Assembly (NCBI GenBank): GCA_937146805.1
Contig: CAKZRR010000013.1
Location: forward strand, 1 to 52,370
Length of the DNA: 52,370 nt
From: an uncultured Owenweeksia sp.
GTDB taxonomy: Bacteria > Bacteroidota > Bacteroidia > Flavobacteriales > Schleiferiaceae
Reading direction: 5' to 3'
Shown: piece after piece, positions 17,160-25,442 of the stretch
Layout: each line of letters starts with the position of its first letter
Position numbering within the stretch: position 1 is the first letter of the stretch
Position numbers and translations under genes: made by a program
Notes under the pieces: generated by a model
Told to the model about the DNA's origin: nothing
What the model saw: the letters and a program-made list of their open reading frames with translations, nothing else
Databases searched by the model: none

Positions 17160-18576
17160 AATTAGCATCGGGAAAACCGATGAAATACAATTTCTTTTGG
17201 GCGCGGGTACAGGCGGTGTATAGCCATCGCAGGTATTCCACGTCCACGTCATCGGTGGGTTGCCAAGGTTTTTCTACAAACACATTTTGCCATTGTCCGC
17301 CTTGGGCTTTATGGCAGGTTATGGCGTAGGCAAATTTTACCTGCAATGCATTAAAAAAGGGATTCTTTTGTACCTCTTGATGTTTCTTGTATTTGCTTTT
17401 TATCTCCGGATAATCCTCTAATACTTTTTGATAAAAGAGTTTAGCTTCTTCCCAAGGTAATGCAGGTGTGGGCATATCTAGGGTATTTAATAGTAGATGA
17501 CATTCAAAGGGAGCCTCGTCTGGATAATCTACCATTTGCACTTTAGCGCGCGCAAAACGATAGCCGTACAGTTCGATCAATTCAAAAATTTGAAGTAATT
17601 CAATGGTATCCCCATTCGCAATAAAGCTGGCTTTGGAACTATCGGGTAACCAGAAATAGTTGTTTTTTACTACCATCAAAAAATCACCTGCTGATATTTC
17701 ATCCTCCTGCCAAAGGATACGAGCCCTAATTTGCTGATTGTAAAGACCGGCACGTTTATTAGAGCGCACCAATACGGCTGTGCCTTCTCTTCCAACTTCC
17801 GAAAAAGATTCATTTAAGGCATCCTCCACTTCGTAGCCTTCCACCAAACGTATGGCATCTTTTCCTTGTAAAAATTGAGGTTGCCAAAACTGTTGATTGG
17901 CAATTTGTGCTCTTATTTGTGTGGCATTTTGTAATACTTGAGAGTCTTGAGTTTGACGCATCACCTCTTGCAATTGAACTTCAGTACAATGACTTCCAAA
18001 CTGTAATTCCAAATAGGAGCTTTGCAAAGCCGGACTTTTTTCCGAGCCCACTGGTGGCAATTGGGCGTCATCACCCACCAATAGTAATTTACAGTTTACG
18101 CCATTTCGAACAAATTGAAACAAATCTTGTAACAAACTTCCAGAACTCAAAGAGGCATCATGGCCGCTATCTCCAATCATCGAAGCTTCATCTACTACAA
18201 AAAGGGTGTTGGTTGCATTATTTTCGCGCAAGCTAAACTGCGCCATTTCGCCACCACTCTTTTTAGGGCGGTAAATGTATTTATGAATGGTAAAGGCTTT
18301 TTTATAACTGTACTGTGCCATTACTTTGGCTGCTCGGCCGGTAGGCGCTAATAAAACCACTTTGCGCTTATAGTTGGGTAAAGATTTTACTAAACTCTTT
18401 ACCAGCGATGTCTTGCCAGTACCCGCATATCCGGTTAAAATAAAAACTTCATTTGGACTTAAACTCAAGCAAAAACCAGCCAGTAGGTTCAAGGCTTTGG
18501 CTTGATCGTGTGTTGGAGCAAACCCAAAACTTTTTAAAAGATCGCCTTCCAGCTGCTGTTTAAAACCCAATTTCAT
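17149..18576 (-). CDS. RecD-like ATP-dependent DNA helicase (AAA_30/UvrD_C_2)
   Basis: 475 residues. Superfamily 1B helicase motifs: Walker A GYAGTGKTS at 49-57, Walker B VVDEASMIG, the VGDDAQLPPVG motif III, and the C-terminal motif with YAITCHKAQGGQW typical of the UvrD_C_2 domain. It is much shorter than RecD2 and lacks the long N-terminal region, resembling the compact helicases seen widely in Bacteroidota. It probably unwinds DNA 5' to 3' in repair, by family knowledge. No RecB or RecC gene is near. Convergent with the hydrolase, with 11 bp of overlap. Confidence 0.85.
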   Translation of the reverse strand: MKLGFKQQLEGDLLKSFGFAPTHDQAKALNLLAGFCLSLSPNEVFILTGYAGTGKTSLVKSLVKSLPNYKRKVVLLAPTGRAAKVMAQYSYKKAFTIHKYIYRPKKSGGEMAQFSLRENNATNTLFVVDEASMIGDSGHDASLSSGSLLQDLFQFVRNGVNCKLLLVGDDAQLPPVGSEKSPALQSSYLELQFGSHCTEVQLQEVMRQTQDSQVLQNATQIRAQIANQQFWQPQFLQGKDAIRLVEGYEVEDALNESFSEVGREGTAVLVRSNKRAGLYNQQIRARILWQEDEISAGDFLMVVKNNYFWLPDSSKASFIANGDTIELLQIFELIELYGYRFARAKVQMVDYPDEAPFECHLLLNTLDMPTPALPWEEAKLFYQKVLEDYPEIKSKYKKHQEVQKNPFFNALQVKFAYAITCHKAQGGQWQNVFVEKPWQPTDDVDVEYLRWLYTACTRAQKKLYFIGFPDANFIE

Positions 18577-18637
18577 GGCGTAAAAATATTGTATTAAAGC
18601 ACACTAAAAAACAATCATATTAAAAGAAAATAAATCG

Positions 18638-18645
18638 TAGTTTTG
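18638..18645 (+). promoter_or_regulatory. -7 element TAGTTTTG of the 18681-20641 gene trio
   Basis: Exact TAnnTTTG match, 35 bp before the ATG at 18681. A -33 element is not clear. It would drive the membrane protein, the DUF3822 protein and rsmD as one unit. Confidence 0.45.
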
Positions 18646-18680
18646 TCGGCATCAGATTCACTAAAAGCGCTGAAAACACT

Positions 18681-19289
18681 ATGAATTCCACCGTTTCTAA
18701 TGTACTTAAAGCTGTATTGGTATTGGCCGTTGTAGGTTTAAGTTATTACCTCTACGAAATTATTCAACAGCCCATCCGCTTTGAAAAAATTAAAACCGAA
18801 CGCTACACGAAGATAAAAGATCGTTTGGAGCAAATTAGAGATGTACAGAAGGTATATCGTTCGGAGTATTTAATTTTTGCCAAAGATTTTAACTCGCTTA
18901 TTTCTTTTGTAGATACGGGTAAAGAAAGCATCATTGAGCGTAAAGATTCTTCGTTTAAATACTACAATGATGTTTTTCAGCAAGAGATGGAGAAAGACAC
19001 CACTATTATTAGAGTATTAGGTTACCGCAGCGTAAAAGAGAGCATGTTTGGTGCCGACTTTGACGCTAGTCAATTACGTTATATACCGGGTACCGATAAT
19101 AAGGAGTTTACGATGGATGCAGGTAAAATTGAAGTTAACGATTTACCTATACCGGTATTTGAAGCTGTGGCGCCTAATGCCACGGTTTTTGAAGATGTAA
19201 TGGATGATTACGATCAGTTTATTGATAAAAATTACGGACTTAAGGTAGGATCTATGATAGAAGCCAAACTTAGTGGTAACTGGAAGTAA
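18681..19289 (+). CDS. conserved membrane-anchored protein of unknown function
   Basis: 202 residues with one N-terminal membrane helix at about 9-26 and a charged, helix-prone segment after it (about 33-60, rich in Lys, Glu and Arg) that could form a coiled coil. The remainder is acidic and probably faces the periplasm. No catalytic motif is visible. It directly precedes the DUF3822 gene, whose start codon follows its stop without any gap, and then rsmD; the three are likely one transcript. I do not recognise a named family. Confidence 0.7.
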   Translation: MNSTVSNVLKAVLVLAVVGLSYYLYEIIQQPIRFEKIKTERYTKIKDRLEQIRDVQKVYRSEYLIFAKDFNSLISFVDTGKESIIERKDSSFKYYNDVFQQEMEKDTTIIRVLGYRSVKESMFGADFDASQLRYIPGTDNKEFTMDAGKIEVNDLPIPVFEAVAPNATVFEDVMDDYDQFIDKNYGLKVGSMIEAKLSGNWK

Positions 19290-20108
19290 TTGATTGAACA
19301 AAAAAACTTGAACTTGCTAACCGGTAAAAATTTGGTGATAAGTGTGCGTCACAGCGGATTGCACCTTGTAATAGCTCACCCCGAAATCAAGCAAGTAGAA
19401 AATATTATCAGTTTTAATTGGGAGGCAATAAAAGACCCTCAAAAATTAATTGAACAGATAGAAAAGCATCTGCTGGAAAGCGAATTAAAAATAACCCAAG
19501 CGCGTAAAGTGCATTGGGTTTTTTGTTTTAGCAAGTTCAGTTTAGTACCCAACAGCCTTTTTAATGAACGTAAATCGCATGCTATGTTGGCTTTTACAGC
19601 GCGCCAAAATAGTAGCGAAGTATATTACCACCAAGCGTGGGAGGGACAGGATATAATGCAGATGTATTTGTTGCCTTTGCCTTTGGTACATTGGCTGGAA
19701 AGCATGAATGAAAGATCTAGTTTTAGTCAGCTAGGTCATTCGCTTAACTGGATATCGCAACAAACCAAGGATGATAGAAACCTGTGTCATTTGCACCTGT
19801 TTGAAGAGCAAATGTGTTTAATGCTGCGCAAAGAGGGTGAGTTAGTATTTTACAATCAGTTTGATGTAAAAGCGGTGGAAGATATAGTGTACTATGTTTT
19901 GTTTGCATTAGAAAATCTACAGATTCTGGGTCGAGAAGTTCAGCTAAAAATATCAGGAGACTTTGCCCAACAAGATAAGGTTAAACAATTGTTGGCAAAC
20001 TATTTATCTAAGGTTGAGAACCTGAGCTTGCCGAAAGGTATTGGTGCTTCCGGTAGTATTTCAACACAGCAATTGCGCAATGTGGCGCATCTTTATGCTT
20101 ATATATGA
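19290..20108 (+). CDS. DUF3822 family protein
   Basis: 272 residues. The sequence fits DUF3822, a Bacteroidota family with an actin-like/ribonuclease-H-like look. Supporting segments are LVISVRHSGLHL near the start, and EGELVFYNQFDVKAVEDIVYYVLFALE in the middle, of the form seen in this family. The start is a TTG that follows the upstream stop codon directly; no ATG exists near the N-terminus, so it may depend on ribosomes finishing the previous gene. The last four bases overlap the rsmD start (ATGA). Function unknown; the link to rsmD is positional. Confidence 0.8.
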   Translation: MIEQKNLNLLTGKNLVISVRHSGLHLVIAHPEIKQVENIISFNWEAIKDPQKLIEQIEKHLLESELKITQARKVHWVFCFSKFSLVPNSLFNERKSHAMLAFTARQNSSEVYYHQAWEGQDIMQMYLLPLPLVHWLESMNERSSFSQLGHSLNWISQQTKDDRNLCHLHLFEEQMCLMLRKEGELVFYNQFDVKAVEDIVYYVLFALENLQILGREVQLKISGDFAQQDKVKQLLANYLSKVENLSLPKGIGASGSISTQQLRNVAHLYAYI

Positions 20109-20641
20109 TTAGAATAATAAGCGGCAGCCATAAAGGGAGGCGAATTGCCGCTCCCAAAACCTTACCTACCCGTCCTACAACTGATATGGCGAAAGAATCG
20201 TTGTTTAATATTTTGAACAACCAGTTCTACTTTGATGAAATAACGGCTTTGGATCTATGTTCAGGTACTGGGAATATATCCTATGAGTTAGCGAGCAGAG
20301 GTTGCCCTAATATTACGGCAATAGATGCTGATAGACAATGTGTACGTTTTATTAATGAAACGGCCGAAAAGTTGGAACTCAATAGTATTTCTGTTTTTCA
20401 GGCAGAGGTGATGGCTTACCTTAAAAGTTGCAAGCAGCAGTTTGACTTAATTTTTGCCGATCCTCCTTTTGATTACGAAAGTTACGAGGAATTGGTAGCC
20501 CTAATTTGGGAACAAAAATTATTGACTGATGAAGGCTTATTAGTGGTAGAGCACATCAGCTCTAGCAGTTTAGAAGAACTTCCTCATTTTAGCCACTCTC
20601 GAAGGTATGGTAATATTACTTTCAGTTTTTTCGAAGAGTAA
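20105..20641 (+). CDS. rsmD: 16S rRNA (guanine966-N2)-methyltransferase RsmD
   Basis: 178 residues. Family signatures: MIRIISGSHKGRRI at the start, the TRPTTDMAKESLFNIL segment, the S-adenosylmethionine-binding ALDLCSGTGNI at about 48-58, and the catalytic DPPF at 119-122. RsmD methylates G966 of 16S rRNA during 30S assembly. Overlaps DUF3822 by 4 bp. Confidence 0.93.
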   Translation: MIRIISGSHKGRRIAAPKTLPTRPTTDMAKESLFNILNNQFYFDEITALDLCSGTGNISYELASRGCPNITAIDADRQCVRFINETAEKLELNSISVFQAEVMAYLKSCKQQFDLIFADPPFDYESYEELVALIWEQKLLTDEGLLVVEHISSSSLEELPHFSHSRRYGNITFSFFEE

Positions 20642-20671
20642 AAAGAAGGGCATTTCTTTTTTTGAGAAAAT

Positions 20672-20774
20672 CTTATTCAAACAAAAATGAAACTGCGTTT
20701 TGTGCAGCAGCGTAGGGTTCTATTTTTCCATTTTGTACTTGGGTACGTAGTAGTTGAAAGTTGGTTTGGGCTTT
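20672..20774 (-). pseudogene. partial duplicate of the 3' end of meaB
   Basis: These 103 bp match 22346-22448 at 101 positions. They carry the last ~34 codons of meaB with its stop, on the minus strand, with no start and no upstream part. Both differences are third-position changes that keep the amino acid (GAA for GAG, GCT for GCC). The match stops sharply at 20774, where a hydrolase remnant begins on the other strand. Confidence 0.9.
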
Positions 20775-20775
20775 G

Positions 20776-20960
20776 TACCAAGTAACTAATTGGAAGGCAC
20801 CTAAAAATGTGTTGCCCATACTACATGTGCACGGCAATAGCGATCAAGTTTTTCCGCTTAATTTATTAAAAATGCCGTGTTTGTGGCCGGAGGTAGCCAT
20901 TTACTGGTGCAGCAAAAACTAGCAGAGGTTTCTGGTTTTATTAGGGAGTTTTTGGTGTGA
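20776..20960 (+). pseudogene. remnant of an alpha/beta-hydrolase gene (C-terminal part)
   Basis: Reading from 20776, the frame gives the end of a hydrolase-like protein, with NWKAPKNVLPILHVHGNSD and QVFP, the usual 'HxHGxxDxVFP' acid-residue region of small alpha/beta hydrolases. After LNLLK the frame is lost; a +1-shifted frame then gives AVFVAGGSHLLVQQKL and a stop at 20960, which is the catalytic-histidine end of the same kind of protein. The N-terminal two thirds are missing. It is thus both truncated and internally deleted. The rest of 20642-21033 shows nothing else I can name. Confidence 0.65.
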
Positions 20961-21033
20961 GTGATTTGTGGAGATTAAAATTGACAATCTGTCTTGCTTT
21001 GCGTCAAACTGCTTTTTTCGTGGGATCTGGTAA

Positions 21034-21897
21034 TTATTTGCAGTTTTCACGTATTCTATCAATTGCCTCATTTTCGCCTAACTCTAGTGCTTTTCTATAA
21101 TCATCACAAGCTAGATTGATTTTGTTTAATCGTATTCGTACGTTTCCTCTATTGTAATAAAGAACAGCTATTCCTTTTTCATAAAGAATAGCAGAATCTA
21201 ATAATGATTCAGCATTAGTAAAATTGTTAAGATGGACTTGGGTTAATCCCTTATATCGGTAAGCGATAGAAATTATTGAAGAGTCCTGTTTCTCTTGTTT
21301 TATGGCTGTATTAAGATCATCAAGAGCTCCATAGTTATCGGATAGTGCATATCGTATTACTCCACGCAAAACAAAAATTTCGTTATCTGTGTTATTAAGG
21401 CCTATGGATATATTTATATTTTCAAAAGCTTCTTTAAGTAAGTCTACTTTCGCACTGTTTGTCTCTACAGAATATGATTTGTTATGTAGTGCTCGTGCCT
21501 TATTAAAATATAATTTGTAGTTAGAAGGGTTTTTACTAATAAGTTCATTGTTATATTGAATAAACTCATCATAATTTCCCATAGCCGATAGTATTTTTAA
21601 TCTTAAAAAAGCTAATGAATCTGACCTTAGTGCGTGCTTCCTAGCCAAGCTTAAATATTTTAAGCCTTCGCTGTAATTGTTAATTTCATAATTTATTTTG
21701 CCGAAAAAATAATAGGCTCCAGAATTTAAAGAGTCCAATACTAAGGCCTTTGTTAGAAAAGTAATAGAAGAATCATAGTTTTTAATTTGATAGTGTTTTT
21801 TTCCTTCCCGAAGTTGTTTTAAAGATTCAGATTTACTGCTATTACAGCCATAAATTGTAATAATAAATATTGCAGAAAGGAAAGTAGTTTTTTTCAT
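21034..21897 (-). CDS. tetratricopeptide-repeat lipoprotein
   Basis: 287 residues from ATG 21897. A lipoprotein signal ends in ITIYGC. The mature part is a chain of TPR-like helix pairs: the GKKHYQIKNYDSSITFLTKAL unit, SGAYYFFGKINYEINNYSEGLKYL, FVLRGVIRYALSDNYGALDDLNTAI, and VLYYNRGNVRIRLNKINLACDDYRKALELG are the clearest. TPRs bind other proteins, so it is likely an envelope scaffold. It sits alone inside a zone of gene debris between rsmD and meaB and may have arrived with the event that copied the meaB end. Confidence 0.72.
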   Translation of the reverse strand: MKKTTFLSAIFIITIYGCNSSKSESLKQLREGKKHYQIKNYDSSITFLTKALVLDSLNSGAYYFFGKINYEINNYSEGLKYLSLARKHALRSDSLAFLRLKILSAMGNYDEFIQYNNELISKNPSNYKLYFNKARALHNKSYSVETNSAKVDLLKEAFENINISIGLNNTDNEIFVLRGVIRYALSDNYGALDDLNTAIKQEKQDSSIISIAYRYKGLTQVHLNNFTNAESLLDSAILYEKGIAVLYYNRGNVRIRLNKINLACDDYRKALELGENEAIDRIRENCK

Positions 21898-22087
21898 TGT
21901 AAACACTTTAAGTATTTTAGTTAATCGCCAGAAAAGGGACAGGTATTTGAGTGTATGTACTTCTTGTATGCTGAAATTGGTTTAAAATTCAACGTAGCAA
22001 TATACATAGTTTGAAACTTAAACTTTCAATACCTTTTAAGGTCAGTATTCTCTCAAACTTTACTTTTCGCACACCATGGTTGGTGTC

Positions 22088-22201
22088 TCATTGTTTCACC
22101 TCTGTAAAGCCAAAACCTTGATCTTTACCCATCGCCCGCTTCACACAATTAAACGTAGTGCTTAGCAATAGGGAAAGTATTAAAACAGTAAAAATTTTAA
22201 G
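22088..22201 (-). pseudogene. short lipoprotein-like frame without a start codon
   Basis: On the minus strand a 37-codon frame reads KIFTVLILSLLLSTTFNC and then KRAMGKDQGFGFTEVKQ with a stop at 22088-22090. It looks like a lipoprotein signal with a lipobox-like Cys, but a stop precedes it and no ATG, GTG or TTG opens it. It may be a decayed gene start or end, or chance. The rest of the 440-bp gap 21907-22346 holds no gene I can support. Confidence 0.25.
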
Positions 22202-22345
22202 TTAGAGGGGAAGATACTATTTGAGCAAAAGGATAATGCTCCTACGTGAGAAATATCGGTGGTGGACCTAAATCCTGGAGTTTACATCTTAATGATGCAG
22301 TCTGATGAACGGATGTATTCAGAAAAGTTTATAAAAAAGTAGAAC

Positions 22346-22448
22346 CTTATTCAAACAAAAATGAAACTGCGTTTTGTGCGGCAGCGTAGGGCTCTATTTT
22401 TCCATTTTGTACTTGGGTACGTAGTAGTTGAAAGTTGGTTTGGGCTTT
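22346..22448. repeat. intact-side copy of the 103-bp meaB 3' repeat
   Basis: Matches 20672-20774 in the same orientation, 1674 bp away, with two mismatches. It covers the 3' end of the intact meaB gene. The two copies bracket the hydrolase remnant, the TPR lipoprotein and the startless frame. Confidence 0.9.
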
Positions 22449-23366
22449 TTTACTTTGCTTAAATTGGCTTAGTAGTAGTTCTCCAATAGACTCTTCAAAC
22501 CAGTTGATGGCTTGTTGATTACGCGTACTTTCAAAGTAGCCCTTAGTTTTTTGTTGGTTTTCAAACTCATTGATAAGCTCCCAACATTCTTTAACGCCTG
22601 TTTTGGCCAGGGCCGAGCAGGTTTGTACTCTAGGTATCCAATCGTTGTTGTTAGGAGGAAATAAATGTAGCGCCCTTTTGTATTCGGCTGCCGAAAGCTT
22701 GGCTTTACGTGTATTATCACCATCTGCCTTGTTTACTAAAAGTAAATCTGCCATTTCCATAATACCACGCTTTATGCCCTGCAATTCATCTCCAGCGCCA
22801 GCCAGCATAAGCAGCATAAAAAAATCAACCATACTTTTTACGGTCGTTTCCGATTGACCAACCCCTACTGTTTCAATAAGAATAACATCAAAGCCAGCTG
22901 CTTCACATAGTAAAATAGATTCTCGCGTTTTACGAGCCACACCGCCCAATGAACCTGCCGAAGGACTAGGCCGGATAAAAGCATTTTTGTTTTGTGAAAG
23001 CGCATACATGCGTGTTTTATCGCCTAAAATGCTACCTCTATTTTTGTTGCTGCTGGGGTCAATAGCTAGCACGGCAACTTTTTTTTCCTGCTCAGTAAGG
23101 TAGTTGCCAAAGGCCTCTATAAAGGTGCTTTTACCAACTCCAGGTACCCCCGTAATTCCAACTCTAACAGATTTACCCGAATGGGGCAGCGCCAAATGAA
23201 TCAACTCCTCTGCCATTAAGCGATGTTCCGCTTTTTTGCTTTCCACCAAAGTAAGCCCCTTGCTTAAGGCAGCTCTATTTCCCTGCACCAGTTCTTTTAG
23301 CAACTCCTTTGCGGTAGGCTCTTCAGCCGATTTGTATTTTTTAAAATTAGGGTTGATGTTTTGCAT
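22347..23366 (-). CDS. meaB: methylmalonyl-CoA mutase-associated GTPase MeaB
   Basis: 339 residues. A G3E-type P-loop GTPase with Walker A GVPGVGKST (residues 73-81), the switch region LIETVGVGQSE, and the base-recognition LLVNKADGD. MeaB (MMAA in animals) guards methylmalonyl-CoA mutase, gates cobalamin loading and prevents inactivation of the radical enzyme; both mutase subunits are encoded nearby at 26-30 kb. The first ATG is at 23366; a TTG just before it is less likely. The start lies 5 bp after the stop of the gene at 23372. Confidence 0.95.
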   Translation of the reverse strand: MQNINPNFKKYKSAEEPTAKELLKELVQGNRAALSKGLTLVESKKAEHRLMAEELIHLALPHSGKSVRVGITGVPGVGKSTFIEAFGNYLTEQEKKVAVLAIDPSSNKNRGSILGDKTRMYALSQNKNAFIRPSPSAGSLGGVARKTRESILLCEAAGFDVILIETVGVGQSETTVKSMVDFFMLLMLAGAGDELQGIKRGIMEMADLLLVNKADGDNTRKAKLSAAEYKRALHLFPPNNNDWIPRVQTCSALAKTGVKECWELINEFENQQKTKGYFESTRNQQAINWFEESIGELLLSQFKQSKKAQTNFQLLRTQVQNGKIEPYAAAQNAVSFLFE

Positions 23367-23371
23367 CAATT

Positions 23372-24175
23372 TTATTGCTCAATTAATTTTTGAATGGACT
23401 CTTTCATGGTGTCTGGAATTAGTTCCTCTAACTTTTTTGTATGTACGTTTAAAATTAGAGTCTTTTGCGGTTCGGAGTTGCTAAAATAAACCTTGTCACC
23501 ATTAATATCCTCACCCACCTTTACCATAACAAAGTCAGTTTTTTTAAGAGGTTCAAACGAGAGTACTGTTTGATTATCGAAGTGAAATTTTTGAAGCCCA
23601 TCCTTATTGATATCATACACATACAAGGATTGATAATCTTCATCATTTAGCAAGTGGTCATTATTTTGATCTGATGAGACTCCGCGAAACAACAAAATGT
23701 CTTCCTCCTTAATTTTAACATGTGCCCAGTGGCTAATAACCACTTTCTCCTTAAAAATTTGGTGACTTGTATTTTTGGAAAAATCATTTAGAACGAAATT
23801 GTTGTAAAAGCCATAGTATGAGTTGAACTTATATTTACCAGATTCATAAGATGAGCCACTTCCCCAAAAACTACTATTTCTACTTTTTTCATCCTCTGAA
23901 ATTTTTACTTGCCCCACGGGGCTTAGATAAATAGCCTCTGCCGTATCAAGTTGAATGGGTTCTTTAAACGAGATTTGGTGTCGAATTAAATCTGCAGGCC
24001 TGTTGTGCGAACTATCATTTATATTTACCTGAATCCCATCCGGGGTTGATGGCTTATCAAACGCCTCGATAATAACAACTACAATACCGGCAATAACGCC
24101 AAAAAGTGCAAATAGTAAAAGAACCGTTCCTATGATGGCAAGTAACTTTTGATTGTATCTCTGTAATTTAGACAT
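23372..24175 (-). CDS. membrane-anchored protein of unknown function
   Basis: 267 residues from ATG 24175; a longer TTG-started frame to 24217 is less likely. One strong membrane helix lies at about residues 11-38 (LLAIIGTVLLLFALFGVIAG and onward), with a short basic cytoplasmic end. The larger C-terminal part is extracytoplasmic, hydrophilic and rich in Asn, Ser and Lys, with a Ca-binding-like DINKDG and DINGDK. I recognise no family. It lies 5 bp upstream of meaB, and may share its transcript, but a functional link is not evident. Confidence 0.65.
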   Translation of the reverse strand: MSKLQRYNQKLLAIIGTVLLLFALFGVIAGIVVVIIEAFDKPSTPDGIQVNINDSSHNRPADLIRHQISFKEPIQLDTAEAIYLSPVGQVKISEDEKSRNSSFWGSGSSYESGKYKFNSYYGFYNNFVLNDFSKNTSHQIFKEKVVISHWAHVKIKEEDILLFRGVSSDQNNDHLLNDEDYQSLYVYDINKDGLQKFHFDNQTVLSFEPLKKTDFVMVKVGEDINGDKVYFSNSEPQKTLILNVHTKKLEELIPDTMKESIQKLIEQ

Positions 24176-24250
24176 AGAGTTTTTGTTATTGTTGATTTCA
24201 ATTAACAAACTTTTCAAAATCAGTAAAATTGCACGGGGATTAGTTTCTTC

Positions 24251-24568
24251 CTATTTGCCAAACAATTTATCCATGCCAGGTATATTAAGGGCGCCACTTG
24301 CTGCTGCTTGCATTTCACGCTCATTAATTTCACCAGCTTTGGTAATAGCCTTGTTTAGCGCCAAAATTAAGTGATCGGCCAGTTCCTCCTCATCTTGCAA
24401 TAAACTATTATCAATTTCCAAGTCTTTTATTTCTCGGTTTCCCGTGATGTGAACTTTCACTTTTCCACCAGCCGATTCTTCGGTAATGGAAACCGTGTTT
24501 AATCGTTCTTTGGTTTCTGCTGCTTTTTGCTGGGCTTCCTGCAGTTTGCCCATCATGTCTCCGAACAT
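24251..24568 (-). CDS. ybaB: YbaB/EbfC family nucleoid-associated protein
   Basis: 105 residues from ATG 24568, starting MFGDMMGKLQEAQQ, which is the usual YbaB opening; an upstream frame start at 24601 is unlikely because a -7 element lies there. The middle KVKVHITGNREIKDLEID and the C-terminal INEREMQAAASG are typical. YbaB forms a dimer that binds DNA as part of the nucleoid. In many bacteria it follows dnaX and precedes recR; here neither is adjacent. Confidence 0.88.
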   Translation of the reverse strand: MFGDMMGKLQEAQQKAAETKERLNTVSITEESAGGKVKVHITGNREIKDLEIDNSLLQDEEELADHLILALNKAITKAGEINEREMQAAASGALNIPGMDKLFGK

Positions 24569-24598
24569 GGTTTTGAAATATTTGAGAGTTAAGATTAG

Positions 24599-24606
24599 CA
24601 AAGCTA
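24599..24606 (-). promoter_or_regulatory. -7 element TAGCTTTG of ybaB
   Basis: Minus-strand exact match to TAnnTTTG, 30 bp upstream of the ATG at 24568. Confidence 0.45.
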
Positions 24607-24732
24607 CAGCTATAGTTTAAACAGAACTTGATAATACTCTTGTATGTATTTTTAGTAGCATTTAAAAATTCAGCAGTTCCCTTTTTCAAGCATATAGTTT
24701 TTAGAATCTTACAAGCCCATTAGTTATTTGAT

Positions 24733-24843
24733 TTGAAAGACTATATAGGTAGAGAAGTTACTGTGCATATCACTAATAAGCTGGGGCAAACGTTGCTAGA
24801 AAAAACCATTCATAAAACAAGGGCTGAAACCACACTAATCTAG
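24733..24843 (+). pseudogene. remnant resembling a T9SS C-terminal sorting domain
   Basis: A 36-codon plus-strand frame (TTG to TAG) reads LKDYIGREVTVHITNKLG and then QTLLEKTIHKTRAETTLI. The pattern, a short helix-breaking start followed by 'G-x-x-V-x-V-x-I-x-N-x-x-G-Q', is that of type A T9SS sorting domains. It has no upstream protein and its end overlaps the 3' end of the gene at 24835. I read it as a scrap of a lost secreted-protein gene; chance similarity is possible over so short a stretch. Confidence 0.4.
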
Positions 24844-25440
24844 GTAGATACTGTCCTCTGAGTCTAAGTATCTTTCTTTTTTCAGTACCGCTAATATTTT
24901 TTCGTAATTCTTCTTTGTGAAATTGTTTTGCCCTAAAACTTCGAACGAGCCTTTGTAAATCAAGGCGACTAATTTCACCCCTTGAGAAACCCGAATTGGA
25001 TAAGTTTTAAGTTCCCACTTTATAGAATCAACGAAGGTGAAACAATCATCTTTAGTAACAGTTACTAAAACAGTATCACGGCTTAAAAGCTCTATACCAA
25101 ATCCATCAATTGAATAGAATTGATAATCTTTGGTTTTAGATAGTGCATAGGAAGCATGTGAGATTGAGTCATTTTCAAAATATAGGTCACAATTATTGAA
25201 CCATGCGCTCATAATATTTCCAAGACTATCATTAGTTATGGTTATATGGTTTAAGCCTTTTTTAAATTGAATAGAGAGCCCGCTGCTGACAGGGAAAACT
25301 CTCTTCATTTGATTATTGAGGTCCATCGCTTCTTGAGCCAATGTTTTTAGGGAATCGGGCTGACCAATAACACTTCCCAATAGCATTAACTGAAGGAGTA
25401 TTGTTGGAATTATGGAGTAGGAGTATGGCCTTGATGACAT
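24835..25440 (-). CDS. secreted protein of unknown function, paralogue B
   Basis: 201 residues with an N-terminal signal sequence (hydrophobic at about 10-25, ending SVIGQ). It is a diverged paralogue of the gene just upstream (25443-26048). Shared features in the same order: a GQ-DS segment just after the signal, NCDL (83-86), a G-[I/L]-E-[L/V] segment followed by DT, DDCF (131-134, DDCW in the other), and a K-LVA-I stretch. Two cysteines are shared (in NCDL and DDC) and could pair. It starts 2 bp after the stop of its paralogue and lies at the end of the mutA-mutB unit. I recognise no known family. Confidence 0.72.
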   Translation of the reverse strand: MSSRPYSYSIIPTILLQLMLLGSVIGQPDSLKTLAQEAMDLNNQMKRVFPVSSGLSIQFKKGLNHITITNDSLGNIMSAWFNNCDLYFENDSISHASYALSKTKDYQFYSIDGFGIELLSRDTVLVTVTKDDCFTFVDSIKWELKTYPIRVSQGVKLVALIYKGSFEVLGQNNFTKKNYEKILAVLKKERYLDSEDSIYLD

Positions 25441-25442
25441 AA

